Below are positions 45,785-55,722 of a stretch of DNA of 64,000 bases, piece after piece. A program made the position numbers and the translations under genes. The first letter of the stretch is position 1. Every line of letters begins with the position of its first letter. The DNA is from Paenibacillus cellulosilyticus (GTDB taxonomy: Bacteria; Bacillota; Bacilli; Paenibacillales; Paenibacillaceae). The notes beneath the pieces were generated by a model, which was given only the letters and a program-made list of their open reading frames with translations, ran no database searches and was not told the DNA's origin. Location of the stretch: positions 17,914-81,913 of the forward strand of contig NZ_QGTQ01000028.1 of NCBI RefSeq assembly GCF_003182255.1, written 5' to 3'.

Positions 45785-46876
45785 ATGGCCATTTTCCAAC
45801 GTAAAATATCGTTCCTTCAAGCGGCCATGATCTTCATGCTGGCGAACGGATTAGTCAGTCACGTTATTATCAATCCGATGCTGCTTGACGCTTCTGGTCG
45901 TGATGCTTGGATTACAGTCATTGTGTCTGGCATTATCCTCGTCCCTTGGTGCATCATGCTAGCTGTTGCCATGCGGCGCTCAGGCCAGCAAAAGCTCGTA
46001 CCGTGGCTATCGGCGCGCACGCATCCGGTTATTGCATGGCTGCTCGTCTTGCCGGTTCTCGTCTGCCTGTACATGATCGGCGGAATGACGGCTTCCTACA
46101 CGGCGACCTGGACCATATCGAACTACCTGCCAACCACGCCACCGCTTGTACTCGGTCTCCTGTTGACCGTCATCAGTGCATTGTGCGCCATATGGGGCAT
46201 TCGTGTCATTGCTATAACCTCGGGCATTCTGCTGCCGATTGTCATCGCGCTTGGTTATTTCGTGAACATCTCCAACATGCCGGAGAAAGATTTCGCCCTG
46301 CTTAAGCCTTATCTCGAGCACGGTTGGAACAAAGTATGGGATGGTCTGATCTACGCCGGCGGGGGATATATCGAATTCGCATTCCTGATGACGGTTCAGC
46401 ACCATATTCGGACGAAGATAAAGCCCTGGCACATCGTGGTTTTCGCCATCATTATGGTTTACATCTCGCTAGGTCCGATTATTGGCGCGATTACCGAGTT
46501 CGGACCAAACGAAGCGGCCAAACAAATGACTTCACCGTATGAGCAATGGCGGTTGGTCAAGCTCGGCGACTACATTGAGCATCTCGATTTCTTCTCGATC
46601 TACCAATGGCAGTCCGGCGCCGTTATCCGTATGAGTCTGGCAATCTTTCTTGTGGTCGATATGCTGCCCATAAGACGACCAATGACACGTATGATCACGA
46701 TCGGTCTAATCGCACTAAGTTATGTCATTCTAGCTGTCATTCCGATCAACGAATACACCTACTACTTGTTTCTGTATCGCTACTACTTCCCCATATCGTT
46801 CGTCGTTTTATTCGTTGCTTCAGCGGCATGGATGCTGATCTCAATGGCCTCAAAGCCTTCAAAGGAGGTGCGATAA
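45785..46876 (+). CDS. Germinant receptor B subunit (spore germination permease)
   Basis: GerAB/GerKB-family protein of the APC superfamily in the spore inner membrane; B subunits are thought to bind germinant. 363 residues with about ten hydrophobic segments. Family start KISFLQAAMIFMLANGLVSHVI and the loop YGGGYIEF-like AGGGYIEFAFLM. First gene of the operon; its stop overlaps the next ATG (TAATG). It is unusual that the permease gene precedes the A subunit. Confidence 0.9.
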   Translation: MAIFQRKISFLQAAMIFMLANGLVSHVIINPMLLDASGRDAWITVIVSGIILVPWCIMLAVAMRRSGQQKLVPWLSARTHPVIAWLLVLPVLVCLYMIGGMTASYTATWTISNYLPTTPPLVLGLLLTVISALCAIWGIRVIAITSGILLPIVIALGYFVNISNMPEKDFALLKPYLEHGWNKVWDGLIYAGGGYIEFAFLMTVQHHIRTKIKPWHIVVFAIIMVYISLGPIIGAITEFGPNEAAKQMTSPYEQWRLVKLGDYIEHLDFFSIYQWQSGAVIRMSLAIFLVVDMLPIRRPMTRMITIGLIALSYVILAVIPINEYTYYLFLYRYYFPISFVVLFVASAAWMLISMASKPSKEVR

Positions 46877-48501
46877 TGGCAAACTCAAGCGGCAGCGGCA
46901 GCAGCGGTAACGTGAACTCCTCGAGCGGAGGCAATACAGGCTCCAATATGAGCTCGGGCACCAAGGGCAGCACCAGCGGCGCCGACTCCGGTAACAACCG
47001 CAATGTCGGCGGCTCGCGCAAACCGAACCATACGAGCAACGAGCCTTGGACAGAGGAAAGGCTGCAAAGCATATTCAAACGATTCAGCGACGTGAACTTC
47101 CAATCCTATCAGTTGGATGAGCAGCCGAATTCACGCGTATTGATGCTCATGGCCGAGGGACTGAGCGACAGCTCGATGATTGGCAAGTTCGTCCTGCCAG
47201 GGCTTGTCGATATGTACCATGAAGGCATTCTAAGCGAATCAGGCAATAACAAAACCCAATGGACCGGGGATCTGCCAATGACGCCGATTCATCGTTCCGC
47301 TAAGCCGGAGGAGGTAGTAGAAACCGTATTTCGCGGCAGTCTTCTCGTGCTGATTCCGGCGATTCATTTGCTATTCGCGATCGATCTGGCAGATCCGCCG
47401 AAGCGCGTTCCGTCCGAATCGAATACCGAAATATCGATAAAAGGCCCCCGCGACGGCTTCGTCGAGGAAATTACGACGAATGTCGCGCTCATTCGGAAGC
47501 GAGTGAAGAGCGACTCTCTCTGCTATGAGACGTTCATTCTCGGCACTCGGACGAAAACGCGGGTGGGTCTGCTTTATTTCGACGACATTCTGAATCCGGC
47601 GGTATTGAAGGAGGTCCGTAAGAGGCTGCAGGAGATCGACATCGACGGGCTGTACAGCGTAGGTCAGCTTGAGGAAATGATTTCGGATTACAAATTTTCC
47701 GTGCTTCCGCTCATGGATTACACCGGACGGCCGGATTACGCGCTGAGCAGCCTGCTGGCCGGCCGATTCGTCGTACTCATCGACGGCAATCCGATGGTGC
47801 TCATCGGACCGAGCAATCTGTCGCTGCTATTGAAATCGCCCGAGGATATCCATTTCAACTTCTTCTATGTCTCGTTCACCCGATCGATCCGGCTCATCAG
47901 CCTGCTGATTACGCTGCTCCTGCCAGGCATATGGGTGGCGCTCATGGCGTTTCACCAGGATCAAATTCCATTCCGAATGATGGCGACGATCTCCGTATCG
48001 CGGCTTGGGCTGCCGCTCTCGCCGCAGATGGAGTTTTTCATCCTACTGCTCCTGCTCGAAATTTTCCGCGAGGCAGGCGTTCGGCTGCCGAATCCGATCG
48101 GCCAGACACTCACTGTCGTAGGCGGGCTCATCATCGGCGATGCCGCCATTCGCGCTGGTCTCGTATCGCCTTCCGTCGTCGTCGTCGGAGCCGTTACAGC
48201 CGTGTCAGGCGCCACGCTTGTGAATCAGACGCTTAGCACGACTGTCAGCATCGTTCGATTGTTTATTTTCGTGCTGGGCGGCGTACTGGGCATGTATGGG
48301 GTCATTCTCGGGATCATTCTATTCGCTGCCTATACGTCGCGGCTGCATTCGTTTGGCATGCCGTTCATGACGCCGCTATCGCCACTACGCATCAAAGAGC
48401 TGCTTGCCGCATTTCTGAGGGTACCCTGGCAATATACTGCGAAGCGGCCAAGCTCGCTTGAACCAACCGATCCAGATCATCAGCAGGAGACGGCCTCCTG
48501 A
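46876..48501 (+). CDS. Germinant receptor A subunit
   Basis: GerAA/GerKA-family membrane protein, 541 residues. The start MANSSGSGSSGNVNSS follows AAAGGAGG inside the end of the previous gene. Residues 1-60 are a Ser/Gly/Asn-rich low-complexity tail. The soluble domain (about 65-290) has the family motifs; LSSLLAGRFVVLIDGNP and the C-terminal membrane region (RLGLPLSPQMEFFILLLLLEIFREAGVRLPNPIGQ) are diagnostic. Stop overlaps the next start (TGATG), so all three subunits are translationally coupled. Confidence 0.92.
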   Translation: MANSSGSGSSGNVNSSSGGNTGSNMSSGTKGSTSGADSGNNRNVGGSRKPNHTSNEPWTEERLQSIFKRFSDVNFQSYQLDEQPNSRVLMLMAEGLSDSSMIGKFVLPGLVDMYHEGILSESGNNKTQWTGDLPMTPIHRSAKPEEVVETVFRGSLLVLIPAIHLLFAIDLADPPKRVPSESNTEISIKGPRDGFVEEITTNVALIRKRVKSDSLCYETFILGTRTKTRVGLLYFDDILNPAVLKEVRKRLQEIDIDGLYSVGQLEEMISDYKFSVLPLMDYTGRPDYALSSLLAGRFVVLIDGNPMVLIGPSNLSLLLKSPEDIHFNFFYVSFTRSIRLISLLITLLLPGIWVALMAFHQDQIPFRMMATISVSRLGLPLSPQMEFFILLLLLEIFREAGVRLPNPIGQTLTVVGGLIIGDAAIRAGLVSPSVVVVGAVTAVSGATLVNQTLSTTVSIVRLFIFVLGGVLGMYGVILGIILFAAYTSRLHSFGMPFMTPLSPLRIKELLAAFLRVPWQYTAKRPSSLEPTDPDHQQETAS

Positions 48502-49667
48502 TGGCGCCTTGGAGCAAACTAATCCAGAGAATGTCCGCTGTCCTGTTGGCGCTGTTGTGCACCCTGCTGCTTCCGGGCTGCTGGAATTCGAAGGACATTC
48601 AGAATCTTGCCTACGTCACGGCCATCGGCATCGATTACAAGAACAACCAGTATATTACCTATGTTCAAGTGCTGAACTTCTCGAACGTCGCCCGAACCGA
48701 AAACAACACAATCGGCAAACCCGTGCCGACCTGGATCGGCAAAGGCGAAGGAAGTACGGTTGTTGATTCGCTTGACGCCATTCTGGCGACGTCCCAGCTT
48801 CGGGTGTTCTGGGGACATGTCAAAACCATCGTCATCACGGAAAATCTGATGCGCAAAGGAGCCGTCGAAGCGTTCTATGCGTTGAACCGTTACCGTGAAA
48901 TTCGCTATCGGCTGCTCGTATACGGCACGAAAGAACGGCTGGAGGACATATTCACCAAGAAATCGCTGCTCAATCTCTCCCCGCTTGATACGATTATGTA
49001 TTCGCCTGATCCGACCTACGATCAACGCTCATTCATAAAGCCTGTATACGGCCATCAGACGATCGCCCGAATCAACGAGCCCGGACAGCCTACAATGGTA
49101 CCGTCTCTGACGATTACGAAAGAGGTATGGAACGAGGATGCGAAACGAGCTCCGCTGCTCAGCATTTCAGGCGCTTACTTTTTCAACGAGAAGGTGCTGT
49201 CAGGGTGGCTTTCTTCCGATGACCTGAAGGGGTCCAGGTGGATACAGAAGGGTCTCTCTCAGGCATTCATTCAAGTGCCGAACAAGGACGAAGCGGTTGC
49301 TTCACTCTCGCTCTACAAGCCTAAATATCGCATTCGCCCGGTTATAAACGGCAGCGAGGTCCGATACGATATCGAGGTCAGAATCAAAGGAAACTTATCG
49401 GAGCTGGTCCAGAATACGTCGATTCCCAAACTGGAGAGTATGGCGCAGGATGTAATCAAGCAAGAGATTCAAGAAACGTACCGCAAAGGGATTGCAGCCC
49501 ATTGCGACGTTTTCAATCTGGAGGAAACGCTGTACCGCAACTACCCGAAGGTTTGGCGCAGCCAGCACCGAACAGCGCCCTCCCAATTGTCGGAGGAGTC
49601 GCTGCGCAATATTACGGTGAAGGTAGACATCCGAAATACGGGCAAATACAAGGCACGGGTGGACTAG
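48501..49667 (+). CDS. Germinant receptor C subunit (Ger(x)C lipoprotein)
   Basis: 388 residues. Lipoprotein signal with lipobox LLPGC (Cys near 27), followed at once by the hallmark CWNSKDIQNLAYVTAIGIDY. The C-terminal region holds the conserved amphipathic segment (QDVIKQEIQETYRKGIAAHCDVFNLEETLYR..). Last gene of the B-A-C operon. No clear terminator; downstream (49668-50044) lie a purine tract and the terminator of the opposite-strand gene. Confidence 0.92.
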   Translation: MAPWSKLIQRMSAVLLALLCTLLLPGCWNSKDIQNLAYVTAIGIDYKNNQYITYVQVLNFSNVARTENNTIGKPVPTWIGKGEGSTVVDSLDAILATSQLRVFWGHVKTIVITENLMRKGAVEAFYALNRYREIRYRLLVYGTKERLEDIFTKKSLLNLSPLDTIMYSPDPTYDQRSFIKPVYGHQTIARINEPGQPTMVPSLTITKEVWNEDAKRAPLLSISGAYFFNEKVLSGWLSSDDLKGSRWIQKGLSQAFIQVPNKDEAVASLSLYKPKYRIRPVINGSEVRYDIEVRIKGNLSELVQNTSIPKLESMAQDVIKQEIQETYRKGIAAHCDVFNLEETLYRNYPKVWRSQHRTAPSQLSEESLRNITVKVDIRNTGKYKARVD

Positions 49668-49915
49668 CAGGAGCAAGAGCCGCTATTGCGCGAAAGAAGC
49701 TATCCGTTAATTCAGGCGGCAGTTGAGGGGAGCAGAAGGTTCTAGCGAGATGCGGTCTGAGCAGAGGTGCAGGAAGAGATCCATATTGGTAAAATGCGGT
49801 GCGTAGCAAGGGAGTTGAAGCCGGAGTAGAAGCGGAGGTCGGATGGAATAAAAGGATGTAAGGATATAAGGATATAAAGATGTAATAAAAAGGGAATTGA
49901 CAAAGGGAAGAAAAT

Positions 49916-49976
49916 GAAAGAGAAAGAGAAAGAGAAAAAAGAAGAAGAAAAAGAAAAAGAAGAAAAAAAGAAGAAG
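49916..49976 (+). repeat. 61-nt uninterrupted purine tract
   Basis: Only A and G on the plus strand (repeats of GAAAGA and GAAGAA) in the gap 49668-50044. On the other strand it is the pyrimidine tail right after the terminator of the transglutaminase gene. Candidate for triplex (H-DNA) formation. Confidence 0.85.
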
Positions 49977-50017
49977 CTGTCGCCGGGGCACCAAGCGTGC
50001 CTTGGGACAGCTTCTTC
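49970..50017 (-). terminator. Terminator of the MoxR-DUF58-transglutaminase unit
   Basis: GAAGAAGCTGTC pairs with GACAGCTTCTTC (12 bp); on the minus strand it is followed by CTTTTTTTC. Confidence 0.8.
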
Positions 50018-50044
50018 ATTATCTGAATGCTTATTCAGGCGACG

Positions 50045-52888
50045 TTATGGCGTTACCGTCGCCTTGCTGCGGCGTGCGTGGGCCGAGCTGCGCTGCAGCT
50101 GGCGGACAACGTCCGCCAGCTCCTGAGCGGATGGCCCGCGGAAGGCGGCGGCTTCGCCGAAGCGCGCGGCTTCGTCCCAGCGCAGGAAGCGCTCCATCGC
50201 GGCCGCCTCGCCGCTCGTGAGCGGCAGCTGCGCGCTGTAAGCACGCGCGCTCTGCGCCGGCTTGCGGGCGCCGAACCGGCGCTCGACGCGCCGCCACAGC
50301 GCATCCGATGCGGCGAGATAACTCGCCCGCATCACGAGCGCGCTTGGCGCGTCAGCGCCTCCTGCGCGCGCATAGCGGCGCAGCGCTGCGGCTGTGCCGC
50401 GCCGGCGCAGCCGGGCGGCGCCATGCGCCGCCAGCGCGCAGACCGCGAGCGCGGCTGCGCCAAGCGCCGCGGCCAGCGGCGCTGACGGCGGCCATGCCGC
50501 CGTCCAAGCGGCTTCGCCGCCGGCAGCGACACGGCCGGCGGCGTGCCGCACCGCGTGCGCGAGGGCTTCGCCCGCTCGCGCGAGCGCGTCGGCGGTCCGC
50601 GAAGCGGCCGCCGACAGCCAAGCACGAGCGCCGCCATCTTGCGCGGCGCTTGTGCTTGGCGCAGCGGCATCGGGCTGGCTGTGGCCGCCCGATGAGCTGC
50701 TGTGCGCTGCGGCTGCGGACGGCTGGGCAGCCGACGCGCCGCTGAAGCCAGGCGTTGGGTCGAATGGCACCCAACCCACGCCTGGAAAATACACCTCAAC
50801 CCAAGCATGCGCATCCGAATCGCGCACGACGTACGTCGATGGCGCGGTGCCGCCTTTATTTTCCACCTCTGCCATTGATTCTGCCGTTGCTGTTGATCCT
50901 GCCGTTGCTGTTGATCCTACCGCTGCCGTTGATCCTGCCGCACCTGTGACTTCCCCAGCCATGCCGGCAATAATCGCCCCTGCAAGCTTTCCGTCCTCAT
51001 CGTTACGAATGGCACTTGTACCCGTCGATGCCGAAGCTGCGCTGTTTCCCGCACTCAGCAGTACGCTAGCCAGCTTCAAGCCTCCCGAATCGTTTGCCGT
51101 TCCCAACACATCAACAGCAGCACCATCGCTGCGAACTGCCTTTGCAAGCCCTGCGCCACTGCCGTTACCTCCCGCTGTGCTTGCCGTTTGTCCCTGCCCC
51201 GCTCCGTCAGTCTCCGCAAGCTCACCAGGCGCAAAGCCTTTCACATAACGAGCCGGAATGCCCTGCGTCCGCAGCATCACAACCATCGCCGTCGAGAAAT
51301 GAACGCAATACCCCTGCTGCTGCTCGAACAGAAAATCGTCGACGAAATCTGAACCAACTGGCGGCTGATCCGTGCCATCAAGCGAGTACGTGTAATGCGT
51401 CTTCAAGAACGTTTCCAACGCCTTTACCTTTGCAAAACGCGTCATGCCGCCCCAGCTGTCCTGTCCGTCTGCAATGACCTGCGCTGCCATTTCGGAGACA
51501 CGGGATGGCAAATTCGCCGGAAGCTGCGTATAAGTCTTCACAATCTCTTCCGGGTCATCTTCGGTCAGCCCCTGCATCGAATTAAGCCGCTGCTGCAGCT
51601 GCTCCTCCGTCAGCGGCGCCTGCGCCTCCACTGTATACGAAGCCACTTTCACCCCTGTGCCCGGCGCGAACAGCGTCCCCGTCTCCTCATCCTCCCAGTA
51701 GCGGAGCTGCTGTCTCGAAGGCGAATCCGACACGAGCTGTGTCACAATGGCATCCGTCCCTCCGGCAAAAAGCGGCAGTCCCGCTTCCGGCTCCGCCAAG
51801 CGGAACGTTTCCTTCACCGCTTGCGCAGACGTACCTGGATCGGCAACGAGCCTGCTCGACCATTCCGTCCCGTCGTCCGTCCAGCCTCTGCCGGTGTAGA
51901 TCGACTTGGACGTGCCGCGCCAATACATCGGCTGAGCCGACTGCACCGTGAACATCACCTGATTGTTCGACACAAGCGCTTCGCCTAATCGACTGTCATC
52001 GAACCCATAACCCGTCGATGCGTTGCTGCTGCCTCGTGCGTTCGCTGCCTGCGCCGAATAGCGATCCGACAATTGGTCGATCGCCCCTTCCCATCGGTCC
52101 GACCAATTCGCCGTCCATTCAGCAGGTTCCGAAGACCAGGGCTTCTGATATGCACCCAGCAGCGCTGCTCCGGCGATCAGCGCGCTGATGACAAGCGTCC
52201 CGCCTGTCCAGCCGCCCTGCCAGCCAGCCAATCGCCCAGCTCTTGTCCCATTGTCCGGCCCCAGCCCATATACCCGATGCACGCGTGCCAGCGTGACGGA
52301 AGCCGCTAACAGCAGCCATTCGAGCGATGCTCTTGCAACGCCCCACTGCGTATTCATACCGAGCCACTCATGCAGCATCAGCAAATAAAGGACGGTTGCA
52401 AGCCCAATTCCATGGGAGAGCTGTCTTGCCCAAATAATAAGCTGCAGCGCAGGTACAAGCAGCGCCCAGCCGAGCAGCAGGATCAGCGCCCGCACCTCGC
52501 CCGACATAAGCCAGAGGCCGCCCTCGGTCAGACGCATCGCCTCATCCGCCATACGCGACGGGAAATCCATCAACCAAGCGATTGGCGCTTGTCCCTCCCC
52601 ATACAGCTGCCACAACGTCCAGCCAATGACGAGGACATTCCAGAAGAAGGCGGCAACGGCACGCCAGCGAAACAGCTCCCCAGCTGCAAAACAAAGCACC
52701 GCAATGAGCAGCGGCGCAGCATCGACCTTCATACTGCCGGTCGGACGCGCCCATGGCCAGATCCATTCCAGCAGCAAGCCGTAGAGCAAGAGACTCGTCC
52801 ACAGCCGATGGACAAAAGGAACCGCCTCATACAAGCTTCGCTCCTTGCGGCTGTCATCTGGCACTTGCTTATTGGCTTGCTTGCTCAT
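50045..52888 (-). CDS. TgpA-like membrane transglutaminase (DUF3488-transglutaminase core-DUF4129)
   Basis: 947 residues. N-terminal membrane region with several hydrophobic segments (about 25-250), then an extracytoplasmic transglutaminase-like domain, one further membrane segment (about 820-840) and a cytoplasmic DUF4129-like tail. Catalytic Cys528 in [20 protein letters not shown], His694 in [13 protein letters not shown], Asp in VPFDPTPG. Cys and His are 166 residues apart instead of about 40-45, because of an Ala/Gly/Ser/Thr-rich insertion with [14 protein letters not shown] repeats. The start MSKQANKQ follows GAAGG and overlaps the DUF58 gene by 20 nt. The last 220 codons are extremely GC-rich. 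Confidence 0.88.
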   Translation of the reverse strand: MSKQANKQVPDDSRKERSLYEAVPFVHRLWTSLLLYGLLLEWIWPWARPTGSMKVDAAPLLIAVLCFAAGELFRWRAVAAFFWNVLVIGWTLWQLYGEGQAPIAWLMDFPSRMADEAMRLTEGGLWLMSGEVRALILLLGWALLVPALQLIIWARQLSHGIGLATVLYLLMLHEWLGMNTQWGVARASLEWLLLAASVTLARVHRVYGLGPDNGTRAGRLAGWQGGWTGGTLVISALIAGAALLGAYQKPWSSEPAEWTANWSDRWEGAIDQLSDRYSAQAANARGSSNASTGYGFDDSRLGEALVSNNQVMFTVQSAQPMYWRGTSKSIYTGRGWTDDGTEWSSRLVADPGTSAQAVKETFRLAEPEAGLPLFAGGTDAIVTQLVSDSPSRQQLRYWEDEETGTLFAPGTGVKVASYTVEAQAPLTEEQLQQRLNSMQGLTEDDPEEIVKTYTQLPANLPSRVSEMAAQVIADGQDSWGGMTRFAKVKALETFLKTHYTYSLDGTDQPPVGSDFVDDFLFEQQQGYCVHFSTAMVVMLRTQGIPARYVKGFAPGELAETDGAGQGQTASTAGGNGSGAGLAKAVRSDGAAVDVLGTANDSGGLKLASVLLSAGNSAASASTGTSAIRNDEDGKLAGAIIAGMAGEVTGAAGSTAAVGSTATAGSTATAESMAEVENKGGTAPSTYVVRDSDAHAWVEVYFPGVGWVPFDPTPGFSGASAAQPSAAAAHSSSSGGHSQPDAAAPSTSAAQDGGARAWLSAAASRTADALARAGEALAHAVRHAAGRVAAGGEAAWTAAWPPSAPLAAALGAAALAVCALAAHGAARLRRRGTAAALRRYARAGGADAPSALVMRASYLAASDALWRRVERRFGARKPAQSARAYSAQLPLTSGEAAAMERFLRWDEAARFGEAAAFRGPSAQELADVVRQLQRSSAHARRSKATVTP

Positions 52889-54479
52889 GACCTTCACCGC
52901 CTTCCACGATTGCAGTCCGCTTCGCCTTATCGTCATCGCCTGGCATCGGAACCCATACGACGCGGATGCCTGCACGCTCCCAATCGCGCTGACGCGCTCT
53001 CATCCCAGTCGACGGCAGGCGCTTCGCCGTCAATACATGCACCTCAATGCGCCAGCCGTTCGCTGCCGCATAAGCGGCCAGCCGTTCGCCAAGCTCACCG
53101 CTGCGCCACTCTGCCGTAATAAGCATGAAGGTCGCGCCGCGCGTAATGCCCTCGCGATTTAATACGGCATCTATACCTTCCAAGCCGGGCTGACCACCCG
53201 CCGCAGTCAGAGCAGTCGGAGCCGTTGGCTTCATTCGCGTCAATCGCTCCAGCGCCTCCCGCTGAGCCGATAATCGCGAAGTCTGCTGCGCATCCACTGG
53301 CTTACTTGCATGTGTGCTGCCATCTAACAGACGAAAGGAGACGCCGTTGGCCGTCGCATGTCGGATTTGTACGGCCGCATAACCAACAGCCGCATCGAAC
53401 CAATAATCGCTGCCATCGTACGCCTCCGCGGCAGAATCGATCAACATCAGCAGCGAGGGCGGCTGCGATGCCGGCTCCCGTTTCGTCACCCAGCTGCCGC
53501 CCCGTGAAGCGGCACGCCAATCAATATGACGTGCATCGTCTCCCGGCCGGTACGGCTGACGCTGCATCCCCGCTCGGTCGGCGACCGTTGTGCGCTGACG
53601 AGGACGCGCACGCTCCGTTGCATGCACGTAGCCGCCCGCTGATCCATCAAGCGGCCTGCTCTCCATGGTCGCCCTCGACTTCCCGCCTCCAATGGGCAGT
53701 TCACAATGACCTGTCCAATCCGGCAGCACGAGAAAAGAAGCTCGCCTACGGCTCTCACTAGACTCCACAGCCTCCGATGCAGCAGTTCCATCCATTTGCG
53801 ACATTTTCACAAGTCCGCTGCTATTCTGAATATCCGCCTGAATCCGTGCTCTGCCGTTCATCTGACTTCGCACAATTCCACTTTCTTGAGCGCCCGTCCG
53901 AACCTTCACGACACGCTTCACGGCTGTTAATCCAAACGCATCGCCAAGCGTAACTTCCATCGCTCCATAACGATAAGCGCCGCGTGCCAGCTCGCGAACC
54001 TTATACATAGTCTGCCATTCCCGCCCCCGCCAAGGAAGCCCGACATCCCCATAGTAGACTGCCCTTGGCTGCACACCACTCTCATTAATGCATTCCTCGC
54101 GAACATATACCCATAAGAGCGGAAGCGGCATTCGCATATGAAATGTCAGCGTAACCTGCAGCTCACCGCCCGCCGTCGTCTCCGGCGCCGAAAGTACGCG
54201 ATGCGCCTCAATGCCGGCTACTCGCGCTGCGATTATCGGAAGCAGTCCAACGATGACAATACCGCTAAGCAGCACCGCTGCGAATATTTCTGGCATTTGA
54301 CCGCGCAAGATCGAAGCCGCCACGGTAGAGAGCCAGCCCGCCGACAGCATCGTCCACATCCATCGGCGCGTCCGATAGATCGGCTGCGTCTGTTTAACCT
54401 GCAGCCTCTTGATCATAGGCTTAGCGTTGTTCACCTTTGGCGCACTAGCCGCTTGTGACGTACTACTGCCGCTGCTCAT
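52869..54479 (-). CDS. DUF58 domain protein
   Basis: 536 residues. Two hydrophobic segments near residues 42-85, then a beta-rich region and the DUF58 core [29 protein letters not shown] (split motif PYRPGDD..IDWRASA type), with a von Willebrand-A-like C-terminal part ([14 protein letters not shown], a MIDAS-like start). The ATG overlaps the MoxR stop by 4 nt (ATGA). The MoxR-DUF58-transglutaminase trio is a widespread conserved unit of unknown exact job, thought to assemble or activate envelope proteins. Confidence 0.88.
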   Translation of the reverse strand: MSSGSSTSQAASAPKVNNAKPMIKRLQVKQTQPIYRTRRWMWTMLSAGWLSTVAASILRGQMPEIFAAVLLSGIVIVGLLPIIAARVAGIEAHRVLSAPETTAGGELQVTLTFHMRMPLPLLWVYVREECINESGVQPRAVYYGDVGLPWRGREWQTMYKVRELARGAYRYGAMEVTLGDAFGLTAVKRVVKVRTGAQESGIVRSQMNGRARIQADIQNSSGLVKMSQMDGTAASEAVESSESRRRASFLVLPDWTGHCELPIGGGKSRATMESRPLDGSAGGYVHATERARPRQRTTVADRAGMQRQPYRPGDDARHIDWRAASRGGSWVTKREPASQPPSLLMLIDSAAEAYDGSDYWFDAAVGYAAVQIRHATANGVSFRLLDGSTHASKPVDAQQTSRLSAQREALERLTRMKPTAPTALTAAGGQPGLEGIDAVLNREGITRGATFMLITAEWRSGELGERLAAYAAANGWRIEVHVLTAKRLPSTGMRARQRDWERAGIRVVWVPMPGDDDKAKRTAIVEGGEGHEQASQ

Positions 54480-55507
54480 CGCCGGCGCCTCCCAGCAACG
54501 GATGCCGGCATCGGCGTACTGCGAATGATACGGTCCAGCACCGTTGCCGCCGTCTGTCCTGACGCCGCATAAGCAGGCAGCACCGTCAGCCGATGCGCAA
54601 GCACAGGCTCAGCCGTCGCTAACAAATCGTCCGGCAGCAGAAACCGTCTTCCTTCCATATAAGCGGTCGCCTGCGCTGCGCGAAGCCAATCCCGAGATGC
54701 GCGTGGGCTTGCTCCAGCTTCCAGCTCCACTGCAGCTCTCGTCTCACTTACAATTGAAACCGCAAAGGGCAGCAGATCCGGGTGCACATGCACGGTCTTG
54801 CATTCGCGCTGCATTCTGCGCCATTCCTCCACCGCGACAACCGGCTTCAAGCCCGATGGGTCGACCGATCGGTTGTCTGCAAGCGCCGCAAGCAATCGCA
54901 CCTCATGCTCCACCGATGGGTAGCCGATGGACAACCGCATCATGAACCGATCCGTCTGCGCCTCCGGCAGTGCGAAGGTACCCTCATAATCCCACGGGTT
55001 CTGCGTGGCAATAAGCATGAATGGCTCCGGCAGCCGGCGGCTCTCGCCGTCCGTCGTAACGCACCGCTCCTCCATCGCCTCCAGCAGCGCTGACTGCGTG
55101 CGCGGCGGCGTCCGGTTTAATTCATCGGCCAATACGACATTGGCCATAATCGGCCCCGGCACGAATAGGAAGGAGCCGCTGCGTCCATCCCATACCGAGC
55201 CGCCGGTTACATCTGCAGGCTGCATATCCGCCGTTAGCTGAATCCGCTTGAACTGACCGCCGATGACCGCGGCGAAGGCGCGGGCCAGCATCGTTTTGCC
55301 AACGCCTGGTACGTCCTCCAGCAGCACATGTCCACCTGCTAGAAACGCTGCCAGCACCTTCGAAATCACTTCTTCCTTGCCATACAGCACCGACCCGATC
55401 TTGCTCCGCATCCGCTCCAGCAGCAGCTCCGGCGGCTCATGCCACTCCCCGCTGCTCCGCACTCCCTCATCCTCCGGCCAACGTTCATAGTTCGTCACGG
55501 TCGTCAT
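54476..55507 (-). CDS. MoxR-family AAA+ ATPase
   Basis: 343 residues. Walker A LLEDVPGVGKTMLARAFA, Walker B NVVLADELNRTPPRTQSALLEAMEE, sensor 1 MLIATQNPWDYEGTFALPEAQTDRF, and C-terminal lid domain with ASPRASRDWLRAAQA. MoxR ATPases act as chaperones for partners bearing VWA/DUF58 domains, and that partner is encoded next. RBS AGGAG. First gene of the three-gene unit. Confidence 0.92.
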   Translation of the reverse strand: MTTVTNYERWPEDEGVRSSGEWHEPPELLLERMRSKIGSVLYGKEEVISKVLAAFLAGGHVLLEDVPGVGKTMLARAFAAVIGGQFKRIQLTADMQPADVTGGSVWDGRSGSFLFVPGPIMANVVLADELNRTPPRTQSALLEAMEERCVTTDGESRRLPEPFMLIATQNPWDYEGTFALPEAQTDRFMMRLSIGYPSVEHEVRLLAALADNRSVDPSGLKPVVAVEEWRRMQRECKTVHVHPDLLPFAVSIVSETRAAVELEAGASPRASRDWLRAAQATAYMEGRRFLLPDDLLATAEPVLAHRLTVLPAYAASGQTAATVLDRIIRSTPMPASVAGRRRR

Positions 55508-55668
55508 TGCGATTCTCCTGCCTCCTGCCCTAATGGAAATCTCTTATCTAGCAGTCTCTCCGAAAATAGCAATCGTTAGACGCTGTTCAATTGAGATAAC
55601 TCAAACAAATTTAGGAGAATTTTAGAATTCGGATCATCGTAATCCCTTTCAATAAAAAGCTTAAATGC

Positions 55669-55695
55669 TATAATTTTCTATGGTAAACGTTTAAA
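55669..55695 (+). promoter_or_regulatory. -10 element and cre-like site of the SLH protein gene
   Basis: TATAAT (55669-55674) with only a weak -35. Eight bp downstream, GGTAAACGTTTAAA (55682-55695) matches the palindromic cre form TGTAAACGTTTACA at 12 of 14 positions, in a roadblock position. Catabolite control is inferred. Confidence 0.45.
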
Positions 55696-55722
55696 AAAAT
55701 TGATAAATAGGGGATCTGAACG

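Noticed and set aside
50394..51248. Plus-strand open frames across the GC-rich block
   Set aside because: High GC suppresses stop codons in all frames; the minus strand encodes a recognisable transglutaminase.
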